Shown here piece after piece: positions 31,201 through 42,276 of a stretch of 64,000 nucleotides of DNA. The stretch lies in NCBI GenBank assembly GCA_025526935.1, contig JAHLKD010000099.1:62001-126000 (forward strand), written 5' to 3'. The translations under genes and the position numbers were made by a program. Each line of letters opens with the position of its first letter. Within the stretch, counting starts at the first letter, position 1. A model generated the notes under the pieces. It saw only the letters and a list, made by a program, of their open reading frames with translations, was not told where the DNA came from and searched no databases. Source of the stretch: Cladochytrium replicatum. Lineage: Eukaryota > Chytridiomycota > Chytridiomycetes > Cladochytriales > Cladochytriaceae.

Positions 31201-32853
31201 AGGGTTCGCCTGTCGTTCGAGCAGCTGTAGGAAGAAAAAAGATGTTAGCGGACACCAGGAAAGTGGAGAAAGTTTCTTACATTCAAATGTGAACTCAAAA
31301 TGGTGGTGAGGTAGAGATTGAGATTTTGGATAAAGTTTTCGTCTTCGTTCGTGCCGTTTGCGTAAACATCATCGAGGTCTAACATGATTTTCATCAGTTA
31401 AGTTCGAACTGAGCTCAAAACCTCACATACCAGTCGCAATCGGTATCATATTCATGATGGAAGTCATAGCAAGAGTAAACAGCTCGACAAATTTCATGTC
31501 GTATTGTTGATCGATTCCCTGCAGCCCAGCAATCTCGGTGAAACATTTCAAAGTTACGTTGCGAAATTCTGGGACGCTGAAGAACTATATTAAAGAGAAG
31601 GATTTAATATGGATCAACGGTCCCACAATGAAAATTCATACCCTGCGATGCAGCGTCCCGATCAAGTCCGTTTCAAAAATGTAGCCAAGAGGAATCCACG
31701 ACAAAAATCTTTCCAGAGTACTCAGTGTCACAATAACGAGTGAAGGGCGAGCTGCCTTCTCTAGGATTTCAAAGCAGAGCTTGAAAATCTCAGAGAACTC
31801 ATTACACATCTGGTTCTTCAGATCCTTTTGTTTTTGCAACGTCATCTGTTCGGCTGAGAAGTCAAAGATCTCTTCACTGGAAGAGGTGATCAATGTGGAT
31901 TCGACAACCAGATATCAAACGATCCACCTCAATAACTTTAAGATTGCCATGTTGTTCTCGCAGAGGGATAGGCTCGTTCTGCTTGACTGGACTATTTCTG
32001 TGATAAACGTTGGCCAATTGCGCGGCCATTCGTGCTTTAAAATCTGCAGAAATTGTCAGAGGGAGGATAATTCAAATCAAGTTAAAATCTACCTGTACGA
32101 GCACTTCATTCAGCTTCTTCAAGTACGCTCTCTGCTTTGCCATTGATACATCATCTGACGACGTTTTAATTACTACCGCAACGATGTACTTTCGAATCCC
32201 TGCACGATATAGTAAGTAGAGCATCCGAAAACATACGGGAAATAGAACACACCCAATCGCTGTCCCTCCGGAAGTGCTTTCCACATCGACTTTATGAGTT
32301 TCTCTAAAATAATAAGTGCGACGATCTGGAAGTGAAAATGTATCTCTCGTCAAAATGCTTTCCAAATGCGCAATATTGCAATCATGAAAAATCACCTTGG
32401 TCTCCTGGAACTGTGCACGTTCCAAAATTGCGTCTACACGTTTCCATGATTCCGGATGTTCTTGAAATTGGTTCAAAACTCCGAGTGCACGGGCTTGCGC
32501 CTAGAGTATGGATCATGAGTAAATAAATGCACTGATCCAACAAAATAGCGGTGGGCGAAAGTCAGTTCACCATTCCACCTCCCGACCGGCTGCTAAATAT
32601 AGCCTCTGCAAGCCTTCAGCAACGAATTCCACCCTTCATTATGAATCAAAAATGTCGCCTCCGTCTCAACCTCACAATTTCCACAAACATCGGAATCGAG
32701 ACTCAAACCCGCCAGCCGAGGCGAGAGCTGTGCCTTTAAAAATAAATAGAGCTCCAAAATATTCACCTCGCCGAAGCCGCCTAGAGCAGTCTTGACAACT
32801 TGGTCAAGAAGTCCAATGTCAAGGTCGATCGAAAAGTCCAAAATTCCTTCCAT
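28280..32853 (-). CDS. XPO1: Exportin-1 (CRM1), nuclear export receptor
   Basis: This is a large multi-exon gene (about 20 exons) from ATG at 32853 ([20 protein letters not shown]) to TAA at 28280-28282. Recognisable blocks include [21 protein letters not shown], a long importin-N region, SMCNEF-like [38 protein letters not shown], the very conserved central block from [15 protein letters not shown] through [38 protein letters not shown] and [53 protein letters not shown], and the C-terminus [15 protein letters not shown]. Exportin-1 carries leucine-rich NES cargo out of the nucleus with RanGTP. The Cys in KLCWAIG (codon 30560-30562) equals the leptomycin-B target Cys of metazoa and fission yeast. 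Intron 1 is unusually long (about 265 nt). Exon edges were not all fixed. Confidence 0.93.
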
Positions 32854-34100
32854 TGCAGGGCCGGCAAGCTAATTTAAAGACAAAAGGGAGCAAATAAGAA
32901 TCGATTCTCTTCCGAAACCCAGAATCTAATCTCTCGAATGTGCGACACAGAAAATGCTGGACAAGGTCCCGACAACAGAACATCCATACCATGGGCGATT
33001 ATTTGTGCAAAGCGAGCTTGTTTGATACGGCATACACTTGGTACCCGGTAATAGTGCGACCGTATAAGATTTTGTGGGTTTGTTTAGCTGCTAAAGTTTC
33101 CCGACGCGTTTGGAAAACGTGCTGAACGAGTTTCTAAGCCGTGCTTCCAGTAGGAAATGATGCAGCGGACAGCTTCTGCAAGGAGTGCACACTCTGGTGC
33201 AGTTGGCAGCGGCTTCCAGTTGATCTGCACAACAACTTAAAGGTCAAGGAAACGCGGGGGAAAAGTAAAAAGCCAAATATAGCCATATTGCGACACGACG
33301 GTCATGTGTTGCTTGATGGGTATATTAACATGGTAAGAATAAGGAAATGATCCTTTCGCGACAGCTCACACCGTTAGGAAACGTTGCCAACGTGAACAAG
33401 TGCTCGCTGCGTTTGGGAATGGTTGCTTGTTTGATCGGTCGAGTGACTGCCTCAGCTATCCACCATGAATCCAGCATGTCCAAAGGTACTGTAGACGCGA
33501 TGGTGTCAGCGTGGCCGTGGTTCGGGAACCTGCAGCCGTGTCAGTCTTACGCTCACATCATCGTGTGCCCGTTATAAGCGAATCGGTAGCCCTTTCGAAT
33601 GAATTTAAGCGTGCGCCTTTCGCAAGATATATTCAGTTGGCTTTCGAGTTGAAGACAGTGCGGATACTCACTTGTATCCCAACAATTCAACGTATGCGAA
33701 TGCATCGCCTTCAATTTCAATATCGAAGATAGACTGGTAGTTTGCAAGTGGTTCTTAGACTCCTTGACACAACGAAACGTAAACCAGCTGATCTCAAATC
33801 ATCTCCCGAAGTTACCATGTCCTGTCCGTCATTTTATGCATCGAGCATTGAAAGTGCGCAGTATGAGCAGCACCATCAGCACCGATCCTTTCCGTAGGTG
33901 TGACACATACCGTTGTCAATTCATTATAGCTGGGGTGGCTTTTTCAAGCAGAAAAGGTTACAAACCTGACATTGTATTCTACTCTCGCGGCACTCGACGA
34001 GCTCAGAGCTAACACAGAATAATCTAGCTCTCGCTTCCAGAAATACTCGGACACTCGTTTTTCTCTCCGAACGCGTAAAAAAGTGTGCTCATAGAACATC
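32854..34100. other. Divergent intergenic region between XPO1 and CCT4
   Basis: About 1.25 kb holds both promoters. Fragments such as NKCSLRLGMVACLIGRVTA (33380-33455, plus) and FDIEIEGDAFAYVELLGYK (33728-33672, minus, followed by a GTGAGT) look somewhat coding, but I cannot join them into a gene. Confidence 0.4.
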
Positions 34101-36159
34101 ATGGTGGAACCAGCGCGATCAACTAAGGCCGCTTCCGGCGCAATGCACGGTGCTTTCAAAGATAAGGAAAAGCCTGCTGAAGTGAGGTCCTCAAACATTG
34201 TTGCCGCAAAAGGTAGTTTGCCGTATACGCTGGATGTACCACGAAGTAATTGATTTCTGCTCATCTAGCTGTTGCCGATGCCGTAAGAACGAGTTTGGGA
34301 CCGAAAGGAATGGATAAGATGGTTCGTTTGTGGATGAAATTTTTCGGTATCAACCTTGAGCCAACGACTTCGATTTGTAGATCCAAGGGGCAACTGGGGA
34401 GGTTATGATTACCAACGACGGTGCGACGATTTTGAAGCAAATGTCTGTGATGCACCCTGCGGCAAAGATGGTGTGTTTTGGAGTCATAACGAAACCCTCT
34501 GTTCCTGATGGTGGTGTTTTGTTCTAGCTTGTCGACCTCTCACACGCTCAGGATGTTGAGGCTGGTGATGGAACTACATCCGTTGTGGTGCTCGCTGGAA
34601 GTCTTCTCGGTGCTGCCGAAAAGCTCCTCGACAAAGGTAAATCGGGATGCCTCTTTCTCAATTTTTTTTCTTACTCCCCATTACTCTCAAGGAATCCACC
34701 CAACGACAATCGCCGAATCATTCCGCCGCGCTGCAAACAAATCTGTTGAATATTTGACAGAAATGTCAATGTCTGTTGACCTCAATGATCGCGAATCACT
34801 TCTGAAGAGCGCCACCACGTCTCTTTCCTCAAAGGTTTTGCTCTGCACTATCAATTCCATTGATCTATTAATATGCCATATACGTAGATTGTTTCCCAAT
34901 ATTCCAGCTTGCTCTCTCCCATCGCCGTCGACTCGGTTCTTCGCGTGATCGACCCATCTGTCGCAAACAATGTTGACTTGAACGATATACGAATTGTGAA
35001 AAAGGTCGGTGGAACGATTGATGACACGGAGCTAGTCGATGGGTTGGTGCTCACTCAGAACGTGATTGGGAGCGCGGGCGGACCGAGCAGGATGGATAAG
35101 GCAAAGATCGCATTGATCCAGTTCCAGCTTTCGCCACCAAAGCCTGACGTACGCTTCCTCAGAAGTATCCATTTTACCACAGTTCTGATTCATATCATTA
35201 CAGATGGACAACACCATTATCGTCAACGATTACAGGCAGATGGACAAGATTTTGAAGGAGGAGAGGCAATATCTGTTGAACATGTGCAAGCGCATAAAGA
35301 AGACCGGCTGCAATGTTCTTCTGATCCAGAAATCGATTTTGCGTGACGCAGTGAACGACCTTTCGCTTCACTTCCTCGCCAAGCTGAAGATCATGGCCAT
35401 CCGAGACATCGAGCGTGACGAAATCGAATTCATCTGCAAGGTAAAGATCAAACAGCTTCATTTGCTGTTTATCGTTAAATCGAAATGAATCAAACTCAGA
35501 GCACGGGATGCAAACCCATCGCCGACATTGAATCCTTCTCTGAAGACAAACTCGGGTCCGCCGAGCTCATCGAGGAAGTCGAGTCGGCTGGCGCAAAGGT
35601 CCTCAAAGTTACCGGCGTCAAGAACGCCGGCAAGACCGTCTCGATCCTCGTCCACGGCGCAAACGGCCTCGTCCTCGAGGAAGCCGAGCGTTCCCTCCAC
35701 GACGCGCTCTGCGTTATCCGCTGCCTCGTGAAGAAGCGCGCTCTCATCGCCGGCGGCGGCGCACCCGAGATCGAGGTCGCGTGGAAACTTGCGGCGTACA
35801 GCAAGACGCTCACGGGGATGGAGGCGTACTGCTTCGCGGCGTTCGCGGAGGCGCTGGAGATCATCCCGACGACCCTTGCGGAGAACGCGGGGTTGAATCC
35901 GATCCAGATTGTGACAGAGCTGAGGAATCGACACGCGCAGGGTGAGACTGCGGCCGGGATCAACGTCCGCAAGGTGAGTGGTTCAGTAAGTCTATGCTGA
36001 TAGGATGAGACACTCAATCTTTTGGAGTAGGGAACTATCTCGAATATCCTTGAGGAGAGCGTAGTCCAGCCGCTTTTGGTGTCCACCAGCGCAATCGAGC
36101 TTGCTGCGGAAACAGTTAAGATGATCATGAAAATTGATGATATTGTTGCCACGCGATGA
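34101..36159 (+). CDS. CCT4: T-complex protein 1 subunit delta (CCT4)
   Basis: There are nine exons: 34101-34212, 34269-34321, 34381-34470, 34528-34636, 34692-34834, 34888-35148, 35204-35440, 35500-35973 and 36031-36159. All have GT-AG introns of about 50-60 nt and the phases agree. The product is about 535 aa, normal for the family. Group II chaperonin motifs are present: [38 protein letters not shown] (ATPase), [39 protein letters not shown] and [15 protein letters not shown]. In the C-terminal half, [28 protein letters not shown] and [15 protein letters not shown] are delta-like. It is one of eight ring subunits of the cytosolic TRiC/CCT complex that folds actin and tubulin. Confidence 0.95.
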
Positions 36160-36564
36160 TCTGTATTATTGTGATAATAGTATTGGTGGTAGAATTATCC
36201 ACAGCTTAATCATATTGGTCGGTTGGGGTCTTGAACACGTTCTGGTCTAGCACCTCTACCACATCGATCAGCGAAGCTCGTATCCGACCATCCCTCGACA
36301 ATTGCAGATGACGATCACAGTAAGGATTCTCTATGGAAGATATACTGTATTGCAGACGTTGCGCATGCTAATACTAAATAAAAATGGCCCTGCCATTGGC
36401 TTATATACCGTACGTATAGAGATTCCATCTGCTCATGGATCTCGTCCCTGGCCTTCAAGAATAATGAATTGTCCACAAATAATGGAACTTCTGAGGGGGT
36501 TCTTTCCAGTTGAAAAAATGACATGCTCTCAAGATAATTACCACGTGCAATCCAATCGTGAGTT
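36160..36564. other. Intergenic between CCT4 and tRNA-Ala
   Basis: CCT4 3' region and unremarkable AT-rich DNA. No gene is seen. Confidence 0.5.
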
Positions 36565-36636
36565 TGGAGAATGCGGTGATCGAAACCGCGGCCTTTTGTA
36601 TGCAAAACAAACGCGCTACCACTGCGCCAATTCCCC
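36565..36636 (-). tRNA. tRNA-Ala (anticodon UGC)
   Basis: The minus strand folds into a full cloverleaf. The acceptor stem GGGGAAT pairs with ATTCTCC, including a G3-U70 wobble, the alanine identity element. The D stem is GCGC/GCGC, with A box TGGCGCAGTGG. The anticodon stem TTTGT/ACAAA closes the loop TTTGCAT with anticodon TGC. A five-base variable loop follows, then T stem GCGGT/ACCGC around TTCGATC, and discriminator A73. There is no intron. All stems pair without mismatch, so the gene should be functional and transcribed by Pol III from its internal promoter. Confidence 0.93.
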
Positions 36637-36644
36637 GCTGGGAT

Positions 36645-36716
36645 ATTATAGTGGCTCAGTCGGTACAAATGCGACTTTTCGAAGCTAAACTCCGGGGTTC
36701 GAATCCTATAGGGGAC
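36645..36716 (+). other. tRNA-like relic with intact A and B boxes
   Basis: TGGCTCAGTCGG (A box, 36652-36663) and GGTTCGAATCC (B box, 36696-36706) match the Pol III consensus with normal spacing, and a TTTCGAA loop lies between (36676-36682, anticodon TCG, Arg-like). The acceptor, D and T stems do not pair properly, so this is not a working tRNA. It may be a decayed tRNA or the head of a tRNA-derived SINE ending in the A19 tract at 36925-36943. It sits head to head with the intact tRNA-Ala, 8 bp apart. Confidence 0.45.
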
Positions 36717-36924
36717 TGGATTCGAATTTCCTACGAAATATATCTCTCGCAATATCGTGTCACGTGCAAGTACCGCGCCACACCTCCTTCGATTCGCCAT
36801 TGCCTTCGCTCCTCTTTCCTACGGCTCGCACGGCTCCCCAAGTACTGAAGATTCCAAATCTTGGTTGAAGTACATGTGGGTGACATGTACTGATTAAGCA
36901 TTGTCAATACATGTTATAACATTC

Positions 36925-36943
36925 AAAAAAAAAAAAAAAAAAA
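36925..36943 (+). repeat. A19 tract at the 5' edge of the retrotransposon
   Basis: Nineteen consecutive A directly precede the retrotransposon's first ORF. A poly(A) at this place is expected at the 3' end of a retroposed sequence, so it may end an upstream SINE-like or processed insert (36645-36943). Confidence 0.8.
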
Positions 36944-36949
36944 GTGGCG

Positions 36950-37654
36950 ATGCTGGATCCTATGCTTGCACATTTGCCGAGGGACACTCCTGCTGAATTT
37001 TTTAGTGTTTGTCGTGATATGGCCGAGGATCTGGTGGGTCGCTTTGGGAGGCCGCTGCCTTCGCCTTCACCTCCAGTTGCCCCAGTCTCCCGCCATGATG
37101 ATGTGGCTGCGCCTGTGTGCCTTCCCCCTAGACAACTGCATGGTAATCCTCCAATTCAGGACGATCTTGGGAACTCTGGTGCTCCTGGCCCTCGCCCCCC
37201 GTCTAGTCGACCTGCCCCACGTGGACCTCGTGGTCCACGCACTTATGCCGCTGCTGCTGCCAATGCCCGTGCCCGTGTGCTTGAGAGTCTCCCCACACTG
37301 AGTGCTGAATCTCGTACAGAAGCTGTCAGGACTGCCCTTGCTGGTCGTGACCCCACTTCGAATGTCAGCCTTCGTGGCCCTCGGCCTGTCGTATTCTATC
37401 CTCCGACCTCTCCGCTGCTGGTCTCCCCACCTGCTGATCTTCAGGCCCGTGTGGATGATTTGACCACTGTGTACATCAAGGACATCATGAGACAGCGGCT
37501 CGGCTTTGTGCGGACCATGCTGAGGGCTCTCTTGGGCGATGAGGTGGTGCGTGGTATCCGCCACATCAGTTTCGTTGGTCGCAAACTGATTAGCATCACA
37601 TTCTTTCTCAAACGCGTGATCACTCGCAGAACTCTACTAGATTCCAATGAGTAA
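36950..37654 (+). CDS. LINE ORF1 (gag-like)
   Basis: An open frame of about 234 aa beginning MLDPMLAHLPRD, rich in Pro/Arg (GPRPPSSRPAPRGPRGPRTYAA region), with a helical C-terminal part (DLTTVYIKDIMRQRLGFVRTM). No zinc knuckle is visible within the ORF. It probably encodes the RNA-binding coat of the element. It may be intact or truncated by the same deletion that removed the endonuclease, since it ends 80 bp before the endonuclease remnant. Confidence 0.6.
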   Translation: MLDPMLAHLPRDTPAEFFSVCRDMAEDLVGRFGRPLPSPSPPVAPVSRHDDVAAPVCLPPRQLHGNPPIQDDLGNSGAPGPRPPSSRPAPRGPRGPRTYAAAAANARARVLESLPTLSAESRTEAVRTALAGRDPTSNVSLRGPRPVVFYPPTSPLLVSPPADLQARVDDLTTVYIKDIMRQRLGFVRTMLRALLGDEVVRGIRHISFVGRKLISITFFLKRVITRRTLLDSNE

Positions 37655-37731
37655 AGGAGGATGTCTTCATGACCAATAGTTAGAAATGCGTGCCAGAGCA
37701 CTTCTTTTTTTTTACAGCCCACTAACTTTCA

Positions 37732-40537
37732 TTGGTTGTCCCAGCTTCTTCTTCAGCTCGTCGCCCAACTTTTCGTTCCCACTTAGGGAGTTCAATTATT
37801 GATTTGTTTTTTGCTTCTACTTATGTGACAGCTTCCTCTTATTTAGTGCATGATCAACCCCAGTCTATGGCTCCCCATCCTTCAGACCATTTTGCAGTGA
37901 CCTGTTCATTTTCTTTAGCTGGCCCAGATCCTCAGGCCACTGTGCCTCCTCCTCTACCTTCTTGGAATCTCCCATTGTTAAAGGATGAAGTTATTCGTAA
38001 GTCGCACAGAGAAACTGCTAAGATTCTGCTTCCTCCAACATCAGAGGCGCTAACAGCAGCATTGGAACCACTTCAGGTCCCTGTGGGGACTTCTCTTTCT
38101 CGTGCAGTGGCCCAGGGAGCAATTGATTCCGCATTTGAAATTATAGTTGATTTTGTTGCGGCAGCAGCAGTTCTGACATTAGGACCACCAACACCTCGTC
38201 GTAGAGCACCAGCGACCACTCCTTTGCCCCCTGAGATTGCTCTGTTGCGTAGTAAGGCTCGTTCAGCATTCCGTGACTATTATTCCCTATTTCACCACAA
38301 TTCTTCTGACCCTCTTCTCCCTTTTCTAAGAACTCGCCAACGTGATAGTCACAAAGCATTCAAATCAGCTCTGAGATCACACAGGAGTAAGACAAAAGCC
38401 AATTTTTTTGATGACCCTAGTTCTTCATCAGTGCCTTCTCTTCTGAAACATGTGTCTCATGCTTGGCGCTGTGCTAACTTTCGTACTTCAGCTAATGGTT
38501 TAGATTTTGATCCTCAGTCTTTAGCCAAATATTCTGATCATTTTGCTAGTGTCTACAATGCTCAAGCTGCTGACCCAGTTTCACCTTCAATTGTTCTGTG
38601 TGATTTTCAGCTGCCATTGGATGTTGAAGCTTTTGTTCTAGCTATTAGGGACTGCCCTTTGGAGTCTGCCCCGGGTCATGATCGTCTGCCTGCAGAACTT
38701 TATCGCCCAATTTCAGCTATTCTTGCTCCATTGTTCTTGCAACTTTCTCAGTCCATTTTTCGCAGTGGTCTTACACCCACTTCATGGAATCTTGGGCTTT
38801 TGCACCCAGTTTGGAAGCAACGTGGTACGCTTGGTGATATTACTAATTATCGCCCCATTACTCTTTCGTGTGTTGCCCGAAAAAATTTTGAGCGAGCTTT
38901 GTTGCCACATCTTTATTCTGCTATCACGTCTCAACGCCCACTTGATGCTGCCCAAGCGGGATTTCAGTCACACCGCTCGGGAATGGAATGTGTTTTTGGT
39001 CTTCAGGCATGTATCTCCCGTGCGTCTAATGCCAAGGTTCCTTGGGTTGCTGGTTTTTTAGATATTCAAGCAGCTTATGACACCACAAATCGTGCAATTC
39101 TTTGGGCTGAGCTTCTTTCTAGGGGAGTACCGTTGCCATTTGTTTTTGTTTTGAAGTCTCTGTTTGATTTTTTGTTCTTCCAGAGTGGTTGTTGCAAATT
39201 GTTTTTCAGATGCTTTTGATTTGTTTAGAGGTTTGTTTCAAGGTTCTGTTCTCAGTCCACTTCTCTATATCACTTTTCTTGATCCTCTACCTGGGCTCCT
39301 CCGACCATTTGCCCCACCTATAACACTCTTTCATCCTGCCAAACCACGATATAATTCTTTTTTATTTGCAGATGATTTGGCCTTGTTTGCAATTACTTTG
39401 GATGCTATGCAGGTTCTTCTCTCTGTTTGTGACCAGTTTGCCCAAGCTCGTGGTTTTTCTTTTGCTCCTTTGAAGTCTGTGATTCTCACAAAAATTCCTA
39501 TTCCTGCTCATTCGCCTTTGCTTCTTCATGGTCAAACTCTGCCTGTCAAGCCTTCATTTCGTTATCTGGGTTGCTTTTTTGGAGATACTGGATTTGATGT
39601 TTCACTGACTATTTCCCATCGACTTGCCAAAGCGCGCGCAGCTTCTTTTGCTTTGCTTTCTTTTTCAAGGATGTTTGGTTCTCATTCTCTGGTTGTGGTT
39701 CGTCATTTGTTTTTGTCTTTTATTCGACCTACGCTTGAATTTGGTTTATATTTTATTCTTCCCTCTGTTGCTGTTTGCAAACCAGTTCGGACTTTTATTC
39801 ACCAATGTTTGTGTCGATTTCTTCGCCTTTCATTTTCCACTTCAATTGCTGGGGTTTTACTGTTTTTTAAGTTTCCTGACCTTCAGTTTTGGCTTCAATA
39901 TCTGCAGTTTCAGATGTTTCAACGTTGGGTGGATGATGATGCCCCTGATATGGTTCACTCTATGTTGTCATTCTTTCTTCACCAGGGAAAGCACTTTCGT
40001 TGTTCTCCTGTCCCTTTCAACAATCACTTCCTCTTCCCGGCTGCAAATGTTGTAGTTCCCAAACCTTCTGATGTTATCGCAAATCACTTTAACCAAGTAG
40101 CCTCATCTGCCTATGGTTCTATAGCTGCTAGCTTTGCTCCCCTTGCATCTGCACACCCTCATGCGCTAGCAATTGCTCCTCCATGCTTCCCTATTTCGTC
40201 AATCTTGAGGCTTCTGCAGTATCGCCTTGGACGTTTGTTTTATCACCTCCGCAAGCAGTGTTGTCACTGCCACACTGCAACTCTCTCTAGATCTCATGTT
40301 TCAGAATGTTTGCGTCTTGACCTATTGTTGCCTCCTGTTCCTGTTCCTGTTTTACAACTTCCGCTTGACGTTGCAATTGATAGCCTTCGTCCACTTCGCA
40401 TTGTCAACCCAGCGAATCTTGCACCGTGGTATCTAGTTTTTCGTTGTCTCCATAAGATTTGGCTTCACTGTATGGGTCTGCCATTAGAAGTTTCTCCTCC
40501 AGACTCCCTCTTTGGCCCTGCATTTGTGGATCTTTAA
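37732..40537 (+). pseudogene. LINE ORF2: endonuclease C-terminal remnant and frameshifted reverse transcriptase
   Basis: The first part (37732-39219) starts with only the end of an APE-type endonuclease (GSSIIDLFFAS and HPSDHFAV, the SDH catalytic tail), then RT fingers and palm: SAPGHDRLPAELY, WKQRGTLGDITNYRPITLSC, AQAGFQSHRSGMECVFG and GFLDIQAAYDTTN (first RT Asp). Near 39165-39190, in a T-rich stretch, the frame shifts. The second part (39164-40537) continues with FRGLFQGSVLSPLLY, SFLFADDLALF (catalytic Asp pair), FRYLGCFFGD, a long thumb/connection region, and the C-terminal CCHC. About 200 residues of endonuclease are missing. Confidence 0.85.
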
Positions 40538-40651
40538 CGTTTTCTTTTCTCATTATTTATTACTCACCTGTTTTTTTGGCACCTTAGCAGTATCTGACGG
40601 GTAGCCACAGGTTTGAGTTTACATTCTCTGTTTTGCTTTGTTGCTTTTCCT

Positions 40652-40955
40652 TATGCTGCGCGCGCTTCCCTATGTGCTGGTCCATGACCATCTTGTAAGG
40701 CACTTTGGGTGTTGTTTTTGTTATGCATTGTATGTGCAAAATGAATAAGAATAGTGTTAAAAAAAATAAAAATTTTGCACCAGTGGGTGATATGTATTGG
40801 TTGGAAAATAAATACATATCAAGTTCAAAAAAAGGGATTCTCCTTTCTCGCTCCTCATTTATGCTGTGTGCTTCCCTGTGTGCTGGTCCGTGACCATCCT
40901 TGTAAGGCACTTTGGTGAATGCATTGTATGCCCAAAATAAGCAAATAATATTGTT
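40652..40955 (+). repeat. LINE 3' tail present twice
   Basis: Sequence with CTTCCCTATGTGCTGGTCC, GACCATC, TTGTAAGGCACTTTGG and GCATTGTATG at 40652-40757 recurs at about 40858-40955 with roughly ten differences. The second copy is probably the 3' end of an older or 5'-truncated element of the same family. About 100 bp of A/T-rich DNA separates the two. Confidence 0.8.
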
Positions 40956-41760
40956 TAAAACAAAGGAATAATTACAAATATAAACTTGTCTGTAAGTAGC
41001 AGAAACATCTCAAATCATTCAAGCAAAAGCAAATAGTAACCGAGGACAATCTGTAACCGGCGTCCCTTTGCAGTCGCATTGATTATACTTTTCTTGAGGT
41101 GTATTTGTGGGACAGGGCTTGATTGAAATGATGCTGCTGTTTTGAGAACCCACAACTTATCCATTGATCCACATGTGTAGCACTTATCATTGTTGCCTTG
41201 TTTGGCACCTCATAACCCAGGCTCCATTTTCCTTACTAGGCGCTTTTATGGCTTGTGAAGAGCTTCTTCTTTGGACTCCCTATGGAGGTTCAGTGCAGTT
41301 GTACGGGTAAAGGTTCTATAGTGATTGCTGCTGCATTTTCCTTTTGTTTTGTAAGTGGGCGAAGGAAACGGAGGTGGGATTGGAGGCAAGTTGGCAGACG
41401 ATGCAGACACTGACAGCTGTTGTGTGCTGCTTTGCTTGGACTGACACAGAAATGGATAGAGATCAACATATGAAACTTGAGCGAGCACATACCATCATGT
41501 ACATGTCAGTTTGGATCGAAACTCTGGCAGGTCCAACCATCTTGAGGGCAAATCACATTGGACAGAAGTAGGAATACGCCAACTCATGGCCGGACGTGGT
41601 GCCACATTCTCGCTTGAAAAAAGGTGATAGTTAGGGACAGTATCACCTCAAACCATTCCAGCCATACCAAACATTTGCATCAGGTAAATTGTAATTTCAT
41701 TTGCCTTGTGGTAATTCCCGACAACTTTTCCAGTATTCTGTCAGCCAATATCAGCTTTTT
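40956..41760. other. Intergenic, nothing recognised
   Basis: Short ORFs only. A direct relation to the retrotransposon was not seen. Confidence 0.4.
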
Positions 41761-41779
41761 CGACACTGCCTGGATCTAG

Positions 41780-42058
41780 GAGATTGCGTTGGCAGCCATT
41801 TGCGGACTGTGTGCAATCTTGACCATTTTCGCGGCGAGAGAGATGATTCTCGGTGGTGTACTTATTCATGGGCTACATGGCGTCCGAAAAGGCTCCATCG
41901 CAATGATGCTGCTGTTTTGCATGATCCTAATCGGAACTAGGTTGGTCGATATTGCAGTCATCGTCGTTCCGTACCTCAAAATCAACAATCAGTTTGTTGT
42001 TCAGTTCCAGGAGCTCGTAGCAGGTGCGGACATTTTCCTCACTGTTTTCTTGTTTCTG
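41780..42058 (+). CDS. Exon of an incomplete membrane protein
   Basis: After a CTAG acceptor (41776-41779), a frame encodes three hydrophobic segments: ALAAICGLCAILTIFAA, MMLLFCMILIGTRLVDIAVIVVPYL and ELVAGADIFLTVFLFL. It ends at a GTAAGT donor (42059). I can find neither a matching first exon nor a coherent continuation; the G26 run lies about 190 bp downstream. It may be a broken multipass protein, or a gene whose other exons are too short to see. Family unknown. Confidence 0.4.
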
Positions 42059-42250
42059 TAAGTCTCTTGACACGACAGTGCTCCACCTCTCCAGCCTAAC
42101 AACTTTCTTATAAACTTAACCGCAATCTGTGTTCTTTTGAAATCGACTTCGCTGGCTATTGGTTTCCAATCTCTTCTCAAATTTAGCCATGAAAATTACA
42201 GGGAATTGGTAGGTATTTTAGGTTTTCTGGGTGGAAAACATCTTGGCAAC

Positions 42251-42276
42251 GGGGGGGGGGGGGGGGGGGGGGGGGG
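42251..42276. repeat. Homopolymer of 26 G
   Basis: Unbroken G run, potential quadruplex former and unstable tract. The complementary type (C30) occurs at 25590. Confidence 0.95.

Larger units (their letters stand above)
36944..40757 (+). mobile_element. Defective non-LTR (LINE) retrotransposon
   Basis: Plus-strand element with a gag-like ORF1, a remnant of endonuclease, a reverse transcriptase, and a CCHC-type C-terminus (CCHCHTATLSRSHVSEC). There are no long terminal repeats. The 3' UTR (about 40538-40757) ends near an A-rich segment, and part of it is repeated downstream. Codon use is T-rich (many TTT, CTT, TCT), unlike neighbouring host genes. Most of the endonuclease domain is absent and the RT frame is broken once, so this copy cannot move by itself. 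The endonuclease relic plus RT plus terminal zinc knuckle points to the Tad/R1/I group of LINEs. Ends and target-site duplications were not resolved. Confidence 0.88.

Noticed and set aside
33141-33740. Possible RPA3-like or other small OB-fold gene
   Set aside because: A short stretch (GMVACLIGRVTA) vaguely suggested it, but no splice model gives a continuous domain on either strand.
36645-36716. Functional tRNA-Arg(UCG)
   Set aside because: A and B boxes match, but acceptor, D and T stems do not pair; kept only as a tRNA-like relic.
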